A DNA stretch of 64,000 nucleotides from Methylobacterium longum (GCF_022179385.1 NZ_BPQS01000014.1:1-64000); one strand, 5' to 3'; positions 28,161 through 39,203 are shown, counted from the first letter of the stretch. The notes: generated from the letters alone by a model not told the origin. Translations and numbers: made by a program.

Positions 28161-28244
28161 GCGGCGAACCCGCGGTAAGGGTTTCGTAAACAAACGTCCT
28201 TAACGAACGCTTGCAGCGACATCCTGCGTGCGGAGTTCGGGGCG

Positions 28245-29252
28245 ATGACGAAGATCGAAGCCAAGCAGGCCGTATCCGCGGTCGACCTGCTGAAGGCTGC
28301 GGTGACCGGTACGACGGATCCGAAGCCCGCGACCGACACCGCGGCGAAGGCCTCGCCGGCCGCGAGGCGCTTCGCGCTCCCGCCGCTTCCGCGTCTCGAC
28401 CGGCACCGTCTCGCCATCCCGGGCGCGGCCCTGGCAGTCGGCGCCCTGCTGGGCGGCGGCGTCATGGCGCTCACCAGATCGGCGCCGTCCAACGACGCTG
28501 TCATGGCCCTCACCACCACGCTCGATGCCGGCCGGACCGAGACCGCCCGCCTCGGCAGCGACATCGCGCAGCTTCATCAGGTCCTCGCCGACCTGAGGGC
28601 GTCCACCGACACGGCGCGCAAGGAGGCCGGCACCCGCAGCAGCGCCCTCGGTGAGCGCCTCGCCCAGCTCGACAAGACTCTGAACGCCAAGACCGCCGCC
28701 CTCGGCGAGCGCTTCGAGCAGGTCGAGCGCGAACAGAATGCGCGGATCGCCACCCTCGCCGCCCAGCTCGACCGCCGCGCCCCGGCGGCCGCCACGCAAG
28801 CCGCCCGCGGGGAGCCCACGCAGACGGGGAGCCTCGCCGACGCGACCCGGAATGCCGAAGCGAAGAGCATCGACGCCAAGGTCTCTGAAGCCAGGGTTCC
28901 GGACGCCAAGCTGCAGGAAGCCAGAATCTCCGAGGCCAAGGGCCCCGAGATCAAGGGCCCCGAGACCAAGTCCAGCGAATTCCGGGCGAGCGACGTGAAG
29001 ATGGCCGACGCCAAGCCGGCCGACGTGCGACCGAAATCCGCCGCAGCGGAGAAGGCGCCGGTGATCGACGGTTGGGCGCTGCGCGACATCTTCGAGGGCG
29101 CGGCGATCCTGGAGAACCGGCGGCATCGTCTCGTCGAGGTCGGTCCAGGCGACGTCGTGCCGGGCGTCGGCCGCGTCGAGTCCGTCGAGCGGCGCGGACG
29201 TGAGTGGGTGGTGGTGACCCGTCAGGGCCTCGTCACGCCGCAACCCTGGTAG
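28245..29252 (+). CDS. Single-pass coiled-coil membrane protein of unknown function
   Basis: A 335-residue protein: basic Pro/Ala-rich cytoplasmic start, one transmembrane helix (about residues 57-77), a long coiled coil (80-175), a segment of imperfect repeats of the form xAKxxEAR (about 203-260), and a compact C-terminal domain with IDGWALRDIFEGAAILE and VGPGDVVPGVGRVESVERRG ending WVVVTRQGLV. The C-terminal domain recurs in hypothetical proteins of Hyphomicrobiales, always as a membrane-anchored module; no function is known. It is expressed alone, 84 bp after dcp. Confidence 0.75.
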   Translation: MTKIEAKQAVSAVDLLKAAVTGTTDPKPATDTAAKASPAARRFALPPLPRLDRHRLAIPGAALAVGALLGGGVMALTRSAPSNDAVMALTTTLDAGRTETARLGSDIAQLHQVLADLRASTDTARKEAGTRSSALGERLAQLDKTLNAKTAALGERFEQVEREQNARIATLAAQLDRRAPAAATQAARGEPTQTGSLADATRNAEAKSIDAKVSEARVPDAKLQEARISEAKGPEIKGPETKSSEFRASDVKMADAKPADVRPKSAAAEKAPVIDGWALRDIFEGAAILENRRHRLVEVGPGDVVPGVGRVESVERRGREWVVVTRQGLVTPQPW

Positions 29253-29280
29253 CCGGGCTCTCCAGCGGCGGACGACGCCG

Positions 29281-29499
29281 TCAGCGGGTCGAGCAGGCCG
29301 TCTGCGCGAGCACGTCGGGGGTGAGCGGGAAGCGCGACTCGATCGTCATGGGATCGGCCATCGCGGCTGCGCGCTCGGCGCGACGCCGCCCGTGCCGCAG
29401 GGCGCGGGTCTGGGCCGCCCGGGTCGGGTGGAGTATCGACGCCAGGAGCGCCTGCCCCTCGAACGCGCAGTCCAGATTCTTGGAGTCGAAGACGGGCAT
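29281..29499 (-). CDS. Small hypothetical protein
   Basis: A 72-residue frame (MPVFDSKNLDCAFEGQAL...) ending ACSTR. The first 25 residues look like a natural helical protein, the middle is Arg/Ala rich (HGRRRAERAAAM). A weak AGCAGG box lies 7 bp before the ATG at 29497-29499. It ends 28 bp from the convergent coiled-coil membrane protein gene. No family is recognised and coding is only moderately supported. Confidence 0.42.
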   Translation of the reverse strand: MPVFDSKNLDCAFEGQALLASILHPTRAAQTRALRHGRRRAERAAAMADPMTIESRFPLTPDVLAQTACSTR

Positions 29500-29644
29500 G
29501 GCCGGCCTGCTTGAGTGCGGTCCCGGATACCGCCGAAGGCAGCGTTCCGTACCACATCCTGAATAACGGGCATCGCGTGGACAGGTTCCGCCAAGCTTTC
29601 GCCGCGAAACCACTTTTTTACGATTGTCCAGGCGCTGCCCGAAT

Positions 29645-29666
29645 GCGGTGCGCCGGCGCACACCGC
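29645..29666 (-). terminator. Hairpin after the DUF2267-type gene
   Basis: A 9-bp stem with one G-U pair and loop CGGC (22 nt, GCGGTG...CACCGC) lies 9 bp after the stop of the leftward gene ending at 29676. On that strand no T-run follows, so the terminator call is tentative. Confidence 0.4.
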
Positions 29667-29675
29667 AGCGGTGGA

Positions 29676-30068
29676 TCAGACGAACTGGTTGAGCCCCGGG
29701 ATCGAGCCGATGATCGGGCCCATCGCGTCCTCGCCGACCTTCTCGCGACCGTAGGCGAACAGCTCCTGACCGAGGGGCTGCATCTGGCCCATCGGCACGC
29801 CGGCCGACATCAGCTTCTGGCCGAGCGCCATGACGCCGCCGCCGCCCATCATGCCGCCGAGCATGCCCATCAGGCCGCCACCGCCGCCGTCGCCGGCATT
29901 CGCGTCGGTGATCAGCGTCTCGGAACCCGGCAGCGCGGCGAGCAGCTGACCGACTTCCGTCGCCGGCCCCTCCTTCTGCAGGAAGGCCAGGATGTGTCCG
30001 ACTGCGGTCTGTGCCGTCGCGGCATCGAGCCCGGTGCGGGCGGTGACGCGGGCAAGCAATTCTTCCAT
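29676..30068 (-). CDS. DUF2267/YidB-like small protein
   Basis: A 130-residue protein starting MEELLARVTARTGLDAAT, with a helical N-terminal half, a glycine/methionine-rich centre (GGGGGLMGMLGGMMGGGG, residues about 62-79) and a C-terminal helix ending IPGLNQFV. The layout matches small DUF2267-type proteins of alphaproteobacteria; function unknown. The Gly/Met segment could pack or oligomerise. It is divergent from the HerA-like gene with 135 bp between starts. Upstream in-frame extension lacks sense. Confidence 0.7.
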   Translation of the reverse strand: MEELLARVTARTGLDAATAQTAVGHILAFLQKEGPATEVGQLLAALPGSETLITDANAGDGGGGGLMGMLGGMMGGGGVMALGQKLMSAGVPMGQMQPLGQELFAYGREKVGEDAMGPIIGSIPGLNQFV

Positions 30069-30203
30069 GGTGATGATCTCTTCGGAACGCTTCGGGACGT
30101 CCTTCGACTCTGAGGCGCCGGAAATCAAGCGGCCGGGCGCGTCCCTGGAAAAGTCGGGACGCCTTGTCCATAACGGAACCCTGGCGCCTCGGGGGCAACG
30201 GCG

Positions 30204-31730
<1,527 letters not shown>

Positions 31731-32131
31731 GACGCGCCTCGGCCGCACGGTCTTGGCGGGGCGCCGGCGCCGCGGCCGTCAGAGGGACGGCTTGGCCCCG
31801 GGTCGGGGTCTCGCTCGGAGGCGGAAACCGATCCGCTCCTTGAACGACCTGCGACGGCCCGCGGAGCGGGCCGGAAGAGTGATCCGCCCTGCGTGGCGCC
31901 GCCCGCCGGCCATCGCCTCAGTGCGTCCGAAGCCGGGTCGCGCCGCGCAGCTTGCCGAACCGGCGCCGCTGCCCGCGCGCCGACCCGGCGGAACATCCCC
32001 CCGCGTCTTCAGTTCGGCCCCGGGAGCGGCGGTCCGGCATCGCCATCGCGGTCCGGTCTCCGGCGGCACGGGGTGACATCCGTGATCCCGGTGCCACATC
32101 CCTGCATCATGCCCGAACGCGGAGCCGGACC
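31731..32131. other. Intergenic upstream of poxB, no gene seen
   Basis: A GC-rich 401-bp stretch. Frames on both strands have shadow-like composition (Arg/Pro/Ala rich) and no start signals. The first 50 bp contain CGGCCGC (31740) and GCGGCCG (31772) with an intervening GGCGCCGGCGCC palindrome, which might form a terminator for the HerA-like gene. Confidence 0.4.
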
Positions 32132-33862
32132 ATGCGCATCAGCAACGTCGCCGACGTCGTCGCCGAAACCCTTCAGGAGGCCGGTGTCTCCCGCGTCTAC
32201 GGCGTCGTCGGGGACAGCCTGAACGGCATCACCGAGGCGCTGCGGGCCCGCGGACGGATCAGCTGGGTCCATACGCGTCACGAGGAAGCCGCGGCCTTCG
32301 CGGCGGCCGGCGAGGCGCAGGTCACCGGGCAGCTCGCCGTCTGCGCCGGTTCCTGTGGTCCGGGCAACCTGCACCTGATCAACGGCCTCTACGACGCGCA
32401 TCGCAGCCGCAGCCCGGTCCTGGCGATCGCCGCCCATATCCCGTCGGCGGAGATCGGCTCCGGCTACTTCCAGGAGACGAAGCCCACCGAGCTGTTCCGC
32501 GATTGCAGCCATTACTGCGAGATGGTCTCGGACCCGGCGCAGATGCCCTTCGTGCTGGAGAATGCGATCCGCGCCGCCGTGGGGGAAGGGGGCGTCGCGG
32601 TCATCGTCATCCCGGGCGACGTCGCGCTCCGCGAGGCGCCCAAGCGCTCCCTGGCGCCCCGCGCCGGGTTGATCCCGGCCAAGCCGGTGGTCCGGCCCGC
32701 GGATCCGGAACTCGACGCCCTGGCTGCCATGCTCAACGCCGGGAAGCGGATCACCCTGCTCTGCGGCCGTGGCTGCGCGGGCGCCCATTCCGAGCTGCTT
32801 CAGGTCGCCGAGGCGCTGAAGAGCCCGATCGTGCACGCGCTGGGCGGCAAGGAGTTCGTCGAGTTCGACAACCCCTACGACGTCGGCATGACCGGCCTGA
32901 TCGGTTTCCCGTCGGGCTACGCGGCCATGATGGCCTGCGACACCCTGCTGATGCTCGGCACCGGCTTCCCCTACAAGCAGTTCTATCCGCAGGACGCCAC
33001 GGTCGCACAGGTCGATCTGCGCCCGTCCGAGCTGGGCCGGCGCTGTCGGATCGATCTCGGCCTCGTGGGCGATGTCGGCGCCACGCTCCGGGCGCTGCTG
33101 CCGCGGCTCAAGCCGAAGGCCGAACGCGCCTTCCTGGATGCCAGCCTGAAGCACTACGCCAAGGCCCGCGCCGGCCTGGACGAGCTGGCGACCGGCAAGC
33201 CGGGTGGTCCGCTGCACCCGCAATACCTCGCCCGCACCATCAGCGAGGCGGCGGCGGACGATGCCGTGTTCACCGCGGATGTCGGCACGCCGACGATCTG
33301 GGCGGCGCGCTACCTCGCGATGAACGGCCGGCGGCGACTCCTCGGCTCGTGGGTGCACGGATCGATGGCCAATGCCCTCTCGCAGGGCATCGGCGCGCAG
33401 GCGTCCCAGCGCGACCGGCAGGTGATCGCGCTTTGCGGCGATGGCGGCTTCGCCATGCTCATGGGCGACTTCCTGACCCTGCGCCAGCACCGCCTGCCCC
33501 TCAAGGTGGTGGTGTTCAACAACGGCACGCTCGGCTTCGTCGAGCTGGAGATGAAGGCGGCCGGGTACCTTGAGACCGGGGTCGCCCTCGACAACCCGGA
33601 CTTCGCCGCCCTGTCGCGCGCCGCCGGGATCTTCGCCCTGCGGGTCGAGGATCCGGCCGACCTGCCGGGCGCCATGCGCGAGTTCCTGGACTTCGACGGC
33701 CCCTCGCTCCTCGACGTCCGCACGGCCCGCAACGAGCTGTCGATGCCGCCCAAGATCGACGGGCAGCAGATGAAGGGGTTCAGCCTCTACGTGCTGCGGG
33801 CGGTGATGGATGGACGCGGTGACGCGGTCCTCGACCTCGCCAAGACCAACCTCATCCGGTAG
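32132..33862 (+). CDS. poxB: Pyruvate dehydrogenase (quinone), pyruvate oxidase
   Basis: Oxidises pyruvate to acetate and CO2 with thiamine diphosphate and FAD and passes electrons to membrane quinone. The 576-residue product aligns with E. coli PoxB along its whole length: [60 protein letters not shown], the FAD region [13 protein letters not shown], the thiamine motif [13 protein letters not shown]...NN, and the C-terminal membrane-binding tail ending ELAKTNWLR-like [15 protein letters not shown] lies 7 bp before the ATG. lutABC starts 65 bp downstream, so the four genes may form one transcript for lactate-to-pyruvate-to-acetate flow. Confidence 0.95.
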   Translation: MRISNVADVVAETLQEAGVSRVYGVVGDSLNGITEALRARGRISWVHTRHEEAAAFAAAGEAQVTGQLAVCAGSCGPGNLHLINGLYDAHRSRSPVLAIAAHIPSAEIGSGYFQETKPTELFRDCSHYCEMVSDPAQMPFVLENAIRAAVGEGGVAVIVIPGDVALREAPKRSLAPRAGLIPAKPVVRPADPELDALAAMLNAGKRITLLCGRGCAGAHSELLQVAEALKSPIVHALGGKEFVEFDNPYDVGMTGLIGFPSGYAAMMACDTLLMLGTGFPYKQFYPQDATVAQVDLRPSELGRRCRIDLGLVGDVGATLRALLPRLKPKAERAFLDASLKHYAKARAGLDELATGKPGGPLHPQYLARTISEAAADDAVFTADVGTPTIWAARYLAMNGRRRLLGSWVHGSMANALSQGIGAQASQRDRQVIALCGDGGFAMLMGDFLTLRQHRLPLKVVVFNNGTLGFVELEMKAAGYLETGVALDNPDFAALSRAAGIFALRVEDPADLPGAMREFLDFDGPSLLDVRTARNELSMPPKIDGQQMKGFSLYVLRAVMDGRGDAVLDLAKTNLIR

Positions 33863-33927
33863 ACCCGTCCGATCAGTCTCGAACCGTTCCAGACCAGCGG
33901 AATGGCAATCCAGGGAGATGCCGGACC

Positions 33928-34671
33928 ATGCGGGTCGGCCTGTTCGTGCCGTGCTACGTCGATGCCTTCGAACCCGAGGTCGGGATCGCCACCCTCGAGC
34001 TGCTGGAGCGGCTCGGCTGCACGGTGGAGTATCCTTTCGACCAGACCTGCTGCGGGCAGCCGATGACCAATACCGGCTGCCACGCCGAGGCGGCGGCCAC
34101 GGAGGCGCTGTTCGTCAAGAACTTCTCCGGGTTCGACTACGTGGTCGCGCCCTCGGGATCCTGCGTGCATCAGGTGCGCGAGCACCTGACCGCGATCCCG
34201 CAGACCGAGGCGGTGCGGCATGTCCGCGCCAGCACCTACGAGCTGGTGGAGTTCCTGCACGACGTGCTGAAGGTCGAGGCGCTGCCCTGGGCGAACTTCC
34301 CCCATAAGGTCGCCTATCACGGCAACTGCAATGCCCTGCGCGGCATCCACCATGCGCGCCCGTCGGAGCTGGTGAAGCCGTACTTCTCCAAGCCGCTCGA
34401 CCTGCTGCGCCTCGTGAACGGCGTCGAGCTGGTCGATCTCGCCCGGCCGGACGAGTGCTGCGGCTTCGGCGGCACCTTCTCGGTGTTCGAGCCGGCGGTC
34501 TCGGCCAAGATGGGCTACGACAAGGTGGCCGATCAGAACCGGGCCGGTGCCCAGTACGTCGTGTCGGCGGATTCCTCGTGCCTGATGCACCAGAAGGGTT
34601 GCGCCGAGCGCCTGGGCTTGCCGCTCAAGTACATCCACATCGCGCAGGTGCTGAACGGAGCCGCCGCATGA
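33928..34671 (+). CDS. lutA: Lactate oxidation iron-sulfur/CCG-domain protein LutA
   Basis: A 247-residue subunit of the LutABC L-lactate oxidation complex (YkgEFG in E. coli). Two CCG-domain repeats are visible: DQTCCGQPMTN (about residue 33) and DECCGFGGTFS (about 174), each with a partner Cys/His upstream (VPCY, GSCVHQ). These domains bind clusters, and the protein passes electrons from lactate towards quinone. The stop overlaps the lutB start (ATGA). Confidence 0.94.
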   Translation: MRVGLFVPCYVDAFEPEVGIATLELLERLGCTVEYPFDQTCCGQPMTNTGCHAEAAATEALFVKNFSGFDYVVAPSGSCVHQVREHLTAIPQTEAVRHVRASTYELVEFLHDVLKVEALPWANFPHKVAYHGNCNALRGIHHARPSELVKPYFSKPLDLLRLVNGVELVDLARPDECCGFGGTFSVFEPAVSAKMGYDKVADQNRAGAQYVVSADSSCLMHQKGCAERLGLPLKYIHIAQVLNGAAA

Positions 34672-36239
34672 GCGTCGAGGATCTGAACCCGCGCGAGCGC
34701 GAGGGCGTCATCCACCCGGAAGTGCGGGCCCGCGACGACGAGAGCGAGCGTTCGCAGGACGGCGGCCGCCTCCAGCACGCCGAGGCCGCCTCGAAGCCGA
34801 TCCGCGCGCCGAAGGTCCGCGAGCCCCAACCGCGGGGCGCCAAGATCCGCGGCGACCGGCCGATCGATCAGGCCGAGGCGGCCGAGCGCTTCCTCGCCGC
34901 GCCGCTGCATCAGGCCGCCCACGACGAGCGCCTCTGGGATCTGCGCAAGAAGCGCGACGTCTCCGCGCACGGCATCCCCGAATGGGAGGCGCTGCGGGAC
35001 CTCGCGTCGCAGATCAAGACCCACACGCTCAGCCATCTCGACCGCTATCTCGAGCAGTTCGAGGCGGCCGCGAAGGCGAACGGCGTCCAGGTCCACTGGG
35101 CCCGGGACGGCGCCGACCACAACCGCATCGTCCTGGAAATCCTGCGCAGCCGCGGCGCCAGGACCCTGGTCAAGTCCAAGTCGATGCTCACAGAGGAGTG
35201 CGGCTTCCGCCACCACATGGCGGCCAACGGCATCGAGGTCATCGAGACCGATCTCGGCGAGCGCATTCAGCAGCTCGACAACGAGGAGCCGAGCCACGTC
35301 GTGGCTCCGGCGGTCCACAAGACCCGGATGGACGTGGCCGAGGTCTTCGCCAAGACGTTGGGCACCGATCCGGACAACGACGACGCCCACTACCTCGCCG
35401 AGAGCCAGCGCGAGACGACGCGGCCCTACATCCTGAAGGCCGATGCCGGCATGACCGGGTGCAACTTCGCCATCGCGGAGACCGGTTCGGTCGTCACCTG
35501 CACCAACGAGGGCAACGCCGACCTCTCCGGCAACGTGCCGCCGCTGCAGATCCACTCGATCGGCATCGAGAAGATCATCCCGAAGGTCGAGCATCTCGGC
35601 GTCTTCATCCGCCTGCTGTCGCGCTCGGCGCTGGGTTCGCCGATCACGCAGTACACATCGCATTTCCGCGGTCCCCGCGCGGGGACCGAGATGCACATGG
35701 TGCTGGTCGATAACGGCCGCTCGGAGCGGCTCGGCATGGAGGAGTTCTGGACCTCCCTGAAGTGCATCCGCTGCGGCGCCTGCATGAACACGTGCCCGGT
35801 CTACCGGCGCTCCGGCGGCCTCTCGTACGGGGCGACCTATTCCGGGCCGATCGGCCTGATCATCGACCCGACCTTCAACAAGCGGAAATATTCAACGCTG
35901 CCGTTCTCCTCGACGATGAACGGCTCCTGCACCAACGTCTGCCCGGTGAAGATCAACATTCACGAGCAGATCTTCGCGTGGCGCAAGGTGCTGGTGGAGG
36001 AGCACCAGATCCCCGCCCTCAAGCAGGGCATGATGAAGGCCGCGGGCGCGGTGCTGTCCCGGCCGGCGGCCTACCGGGCGGCGATTGGCGCCGCGGACTC
36101 CGCCCTCAAGGTTCTGCCGCGCTTCGCGGTCTACAATCCGCTGAACACCTGGGGGAAGAAGCGCGAGATGCCGGACGCGCCGCGCCAGACCTTCCACGCG
36201 TGGTACAAGCAGAACCGGATGAAGGACACGGCCCGATGA
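34668..36239 (+). CDS. lutB: Lactate oxidation iron-sulfur protein LutB
   Basis: A 523-residue LUD-domain protein with two cluster regions. The family core begins near residue 85 (LRKKRDVSAHGIPEWEALR); about 65-75 extra, highly charged residues precede it compared with Bacillus LutB. The first ferredoxin motif is complete, CIRCGACMNTCPVY (about 366-379). The second reads MNGSCTNVCPVK (about 417-428): where E. coli and Bacillus proteins have a cysteine three residues before the SC cysteine there is Asn. Starts and stops overlap by ATGA with both neighbours. Confidence 0.94.
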   Translation: MSVEDLNPREREGVIHPEVRARDDESERSQDGGRLQHAEAASKPIRAPKVREPQPRGAKIRGDRPIDQAEAAERFLAAPLHQAAHDERLWDLRKKRDVSAHGIPEWEALRDLASQIKTHTLSHLDRYLEQFEAAAKANGVQVHWARDGADHNRIVLEILRSRGARTLVKSKSMLTEECGFRHHMAANGIEVIETDLGERIQQLDNEEPSHVVAPAVHKTRMDVAEVFAKTLGTDPDNDDAHYLAESQRETTRPYILKADAGMTGCNFAIAETGSVVTCTNEGNADLSGNVPPLQIHSIGIEKIIPKVEHLGVFIRLLSRSALGSPITQYTSHFRGPRAGTEMHMVLVDNGRSERLGMEEFWTSLKCIRCGACMNTCPVYRRSGGLSYGATYSGPIGLIIDPTFNKRKYSTLPFSSTMNGSCTNVCPVKINIHEQIFAWRKVLVEEHQIPALKQGMMKAAGAVLSRPAAYRAAIGAADSALKVLPRFAVYNPLNTWGKKREMPDAPRQTFHAWYKQNRMKDTAR

Positions 36240-36829
36240 GCGCCCGCGACGCGATCCTGGCCGACATCCGCCGGAACCGCCCGGCGGGCGACTTCCCCCT
36301 CCCGGAGGTGCCGCTGTTCGCCCCGCTGGTCGGCGACGACCTCGTGGTCGAGTTCGGCGACCGGCTGAAGCGCATGGGTGGCCGGGTGGCCGAGCCCGGC
36401 ACCGATGACGTCTTCGCGGGCGTGCGCGAGCGGCTCGATGCGGCGACGGTCATCGCGTCCGCGGTCCCGGAACTCGCCGGCAATCGCGACCTCCGGGCGG
36501 TGCGCTCTCCACAGGAGGTCGAGGACGTCGATGTGGCGGTGGTCCGGGCGGTGTTCGGCATCGCCGAGACGGGCTCGGTCCTGTTCACGGAAGATCAGCT
36601 GATCGTGAACGCGGTGGCCTATCTCGCGCAGCACCTCGTTGTGTTGCTCGACCCGGCCGACATACTGCCGAACGTGCAGGCGGCCTACCGGCGTCCGGAA
36701 TTCGGTCGCTCCGCCTACGCCGTGCTGCATACCGGCCCGTCCGCCACCGCCGACATCGAGGGCGTGCTGATCCACGGCGCCCAGGGCGTCCGCTCGCTGA
36801 CGGTGCTGATGCTGCCGCGAGCGGCCTGA
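36236..36829 (+). CDS. lutC: Lactate utilization protein LutC (LUD domain)
   Basis: A 197-residue LUD-domain protein, third subunit of the LutABC system. Landmarks are ILADIRRNRPAG at the start, VRAVFGIAETGSVLF and the LIHGAQGVRSLTVLML ending. LutC carries no cysteine cluster and probably helps bind substrate or flavin-like cofactor. Its ATG overlaps the lutB stop, so lutABC is one translationally coupled unit. Confidence 0.92.
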   Translation: MSARDAILADIRRNRPAGDFPLPEVPLFAPLVGDDLVVEFGDRLKRMGGRVAEPGTDDVFAGVRERLDAATVIASAVPELAGNRDLRAVRSPQEVEDVDVAVVRAVFGIAETGSVLFTEDQLIVNAVAYLAQHLVVLLDPADILPNVQAAYRRPEFGRSAYAVLHTGPSATADIEGVLIHGAQGVRSLTVLMLPRAA

Positions 36830-36899
36830 GCCGGAACCGACGATCGGGCGCATCCCTTGCTTGGACGATGGCGAAGCCGTCGTCCGGCAAGGAGATCCG

Positions 36900-37760
36900 A
36901 TGCGCTACATCCTGGGTTGCAGCCTGTCCTACAACATCCTGTCGGACACCACCTTCATCTTCAATCTGGAGGTGGCGAAGCTGAAGAGCGTCGAGATCCT
37001 GAGCGAGAGCTTGGTCCTGACACCGAACCTGAAGCGCGACCTGTACACGACGCCCGACCTTCAGAACCGCTATCTCGCGGTCAATGTGCCGACCGGCCAG
37101 TTCGCGCTGGAGTACAATGCCGAGGTCAATCTCACGGTCCACCGCGCCGACCCCGAAACCATCAACGAGACGCCGATCGGGCAACTGCCCCTCGATATCC
37201 TGCCGTTCCTCCTGCCGAGCCGGTTCGTCTCCTCGGACCGGCTCACGCCGTTCGCGCTGGCGGAGTTCGGGGCGCTGCCCAAGGGCTACGCCCGGGTGAA
37301 CCAGATCTGCAACTGGATCCACGACCATATCGCCTATCAGCCCGGGACCAGCGACGGTGAGACGACGGCGGACGAATCCCTGCTCAAGCGGGCGGGCGTC
37401 TGCCGCGACTTCGCGCATATCGGCGCCGCCTTCTGCCGGGCGCTCGGCATCCCGGCCCGGTTCGTGAGCTGCTACGCCCACGGCCTCGTGCCCAGCGACT
37501 TCCACGCGGTCTTCGAGGCCTATCTCGACGGCCGCTGGTGGCTGTTCGACGCCACCCGGCAGGCCGACCTCGACGGTCTGGTGCGCATCGGCGTCGGGCG
37601 CGATGCCGCCGAGATCGCCTTCTCGACGCCGTTCGGCAACATGCAGCCGGTCAACCAGCAGGTGCGGATCCAGCGGGCGGACGGGCAGGGCAGCCCGATG
37701 CCCCGCACGGTGGACGCGATCTCCACGGAGATCCCGGCGCCGCATGCGGGGGCGGCCTGA
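36900..37760 (+). CDS. Transglutaminase-like cysteine protease family protein
   Basis: A 286-residue protein with an N-terminal beta domain and a transglutaminase-like core. The Cys-His-Asp triad is visible as GVCRDFAH (cysteine near 171), SDFHAVFEAY (histidine near 206) and WWLFDAT (aspartate near 222). Such proteins hydrolyse or crosslink amide bonds; many alphaproteobacterial copies accompany peptide-ligase gene sets, which are absent here. An excellent AAGGAG box lies 6 bp before the ATG at 36900, choosing it over one 39 bp upstream. Confidence 0.88.
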   Translation: MRYILGCSLSYNILSDTTFIFNLEVAKLKSVEILSESLVLTPNLKRDLYTTPDLQNRYLAVNVPTGQFALEYNAEVNLTVHRADPETINETPIGQLPLDILPFLLPSRFVSSDRLTPFALAEFGALPKGYARVNQICNWIHDHIAYQPGTSDGETTADESLLKRAGVCRDFAHIGAAFCRALGIPARFVSCYAHGLVPSDFHAVFEAYLDGRWWLFDATRQADLDGLVRIGVGRDAAEIAFSTPFGNMQPVNQQVRIQRADGQGSPMPRTVDAISTEIPAPHAGAA

Positions 37761-37775
37761 GCGGACATCCGCATC

Positions 37776-37805
37776 GGATCGCCCTATCCTGTGATCGGGT
37801 GATCC
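37776..37805 (+). promoter_or_regulatory. Stem-loop between the transglutaminase gene and eutB
   Basis: GGATCGCCC (37776-37784) pairs with GGGTGATCC (37797-37805) with one G-U pair around a 12-nt loop, 19 bp before the eutB start. It may terminate the upstream transcript or act in the eutB leader; no T-run follows. Confidence 0.35.
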
Positions 37806-37823
37806 TGTCCCCGGGGAGTCCGC

Positions 37824-39203
37824 ATGGCCTACCGTCACGTCGTCGGCCCACGTACCCACGCCTTCGCCGACCTCGCCACGCTGATGGCGAAGGCGACGCC
37901 GGTCCGGTCCGGCGACCGGCTCGCCGGCATCGCGGCCGGATCCGCGGAGGAGAACGCGGCGGCCCGCTGGTGCCTCGCCGAGGTGCCCCTCGCCGAGATC
38001 CTGGCGCGGCCCCTGATCCCCTACGAGGCCGACGACGTCACCCGCCTCATCCTGGACACCCACGACGCAGCCGCCTTCGCGGAGATCAGCCACCTGACGG
38101 TCGGCGATTTCCGCGAGTTCCTGCTTACCGCCGCGCCCGAGACGCTGGCGCGGATCGCACCCGGCATCACCCCCGAGATCGCCGCCGCGGTCTCCAAGAT
38201 CATGCGCAATCAGGACCTGATCTCGGTGGCGCGGAAGTGCCGGGTGGTGACCCGCTTCCGCAACACGATCGGCTTGCCGGGCACCCTGGCCGTGCGGCTG
38301 CAGCCGAACCACCCGACCGACGATGCGCAAGGCATCACGGCGGCGATCCTCGACGGGCTCGCGTATGGCTGCGGCGACGCGGTCATCGGCATCAACCCGG
38401 CATCGGATTCCGTCCAGGCGATCGGCGACCTCCTGCAACTCCTCGACGCGGTGATCCAGCGCCACGCGATCCCCACGCAGGCCTGCGTGCTCACCCACGT
38501 CACGACCACGCTCGCCGCCATGGAGCGGGGCCTGCCGGTGGATCTCGTCTTCCAGTCGATCGCCGGCACCGAGAAGGCCAATGCCAGTTTCGGGGTAACA
38601 CTCTCGATGTTGAAGGAAGCCCATGCGGCGGCATCGGCGCTCAAGCGCGGCACGATTGGCGACAACTGCATGTACTTCGAGACCGGCCAGGGCTCGGCGC
38701 TGTCGGCGGATGCGCATCACGGCATCGACCAGCAGACCCTGGAGGCACGGGCCTACGCGGTGGCCCGCCCCTTCCGACCGCTGCTGGTGAACACGGTCGT
38801 GGGCTTCATCGGCCCCGAATACCTCTATGACGGCAAGGAGATCATCCGGGCCGGACTGGAAGACCATTTCTGCGGCAAGCTGATGGGCGTCCCCCTGGGC
38901 GTCGATGTCTGCTACACCAATCACGCCGAGGCCGATCAGGACGACATGGACACCCTGCTGACGCTGCTCGGCGCGGCCGGCTGCACCTACATCATGGGCG
39001 TACCGGGGGCCGATGACGTGATGCTGAACTATCAATCCACGTCGTTCCACGATTCGCTCTACCTGCGCGAGGTGCTCGGCCTCAGGCGCGCCCCGGAATT
39101 CGAGGCGTGGCTGCACGGGCTCGGGCTCACGGACGGCGCGGGAGCCCTGATCCAGGGCGCGGAGACGCCCCTCCTGTCCTCGGCGCCCGGTCTCGCCGCA
39201 TGA
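37824..39203 (+). CDS. eutB: Ethanolamine ammonia-lyase large subunit
   Basis: With EutC and adenosylcobalamin this subunit splits ethanolamine into acetaldehyde and ammonia. The 459-residue TIM-barrel protein has normal family length and landmarks: GLPGTLAVRLQPNHPTDD, GDAVIGINPASDS, IAGTEKANASFGV, YFETGQGSALSADAHHG and the NHAEADQDDMD segment. GGGGAG lies 5 bp before the ATG. eutC overlaps its stop. No eutA reactivase, transporter, aldehyde dehydrogenase or microcompartment gene is adjacent. Confidence 0.96.
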   Translation: MAYRHVVGPRTHAFADLATLMAKATPVRSGDRLAGIAAGSAEENAAARWCLAEVPLAEILARPLIPYEADDVTRLILDTHDAAAFAEISHLTVGDFREFLLTAAPETLARIAPGITPEIAAAVSKIMRNQDLISVARKCRVVTRFRNTIGLPGTLAVRLQPNHPTDDAQGITAAILDGLAYGCGDAVIGINPASDSVQAIGDLLQLLDAVIQRHAIPTQACVLTHVTTTLAAMERGLPVDLVFQSIAGTEKANASFGVTLSMLKEAHAAASALKRGTIGDNCMYFETGQGSALSADAHHGIDQQTLEARAYAVARPFRPLLVNTVVGFIGPEYLYDGKEIIRAGLEDHFCGKLMGVPLGVDVCYTNHAEADQDDMDTLLTLLGAAGCTYIMGVPGADDVMLNYQSTSFHDSLYLREVLGLRRAPEFEAWLHGLGLTDGAGALIQGAETPLLSSAPGLAA

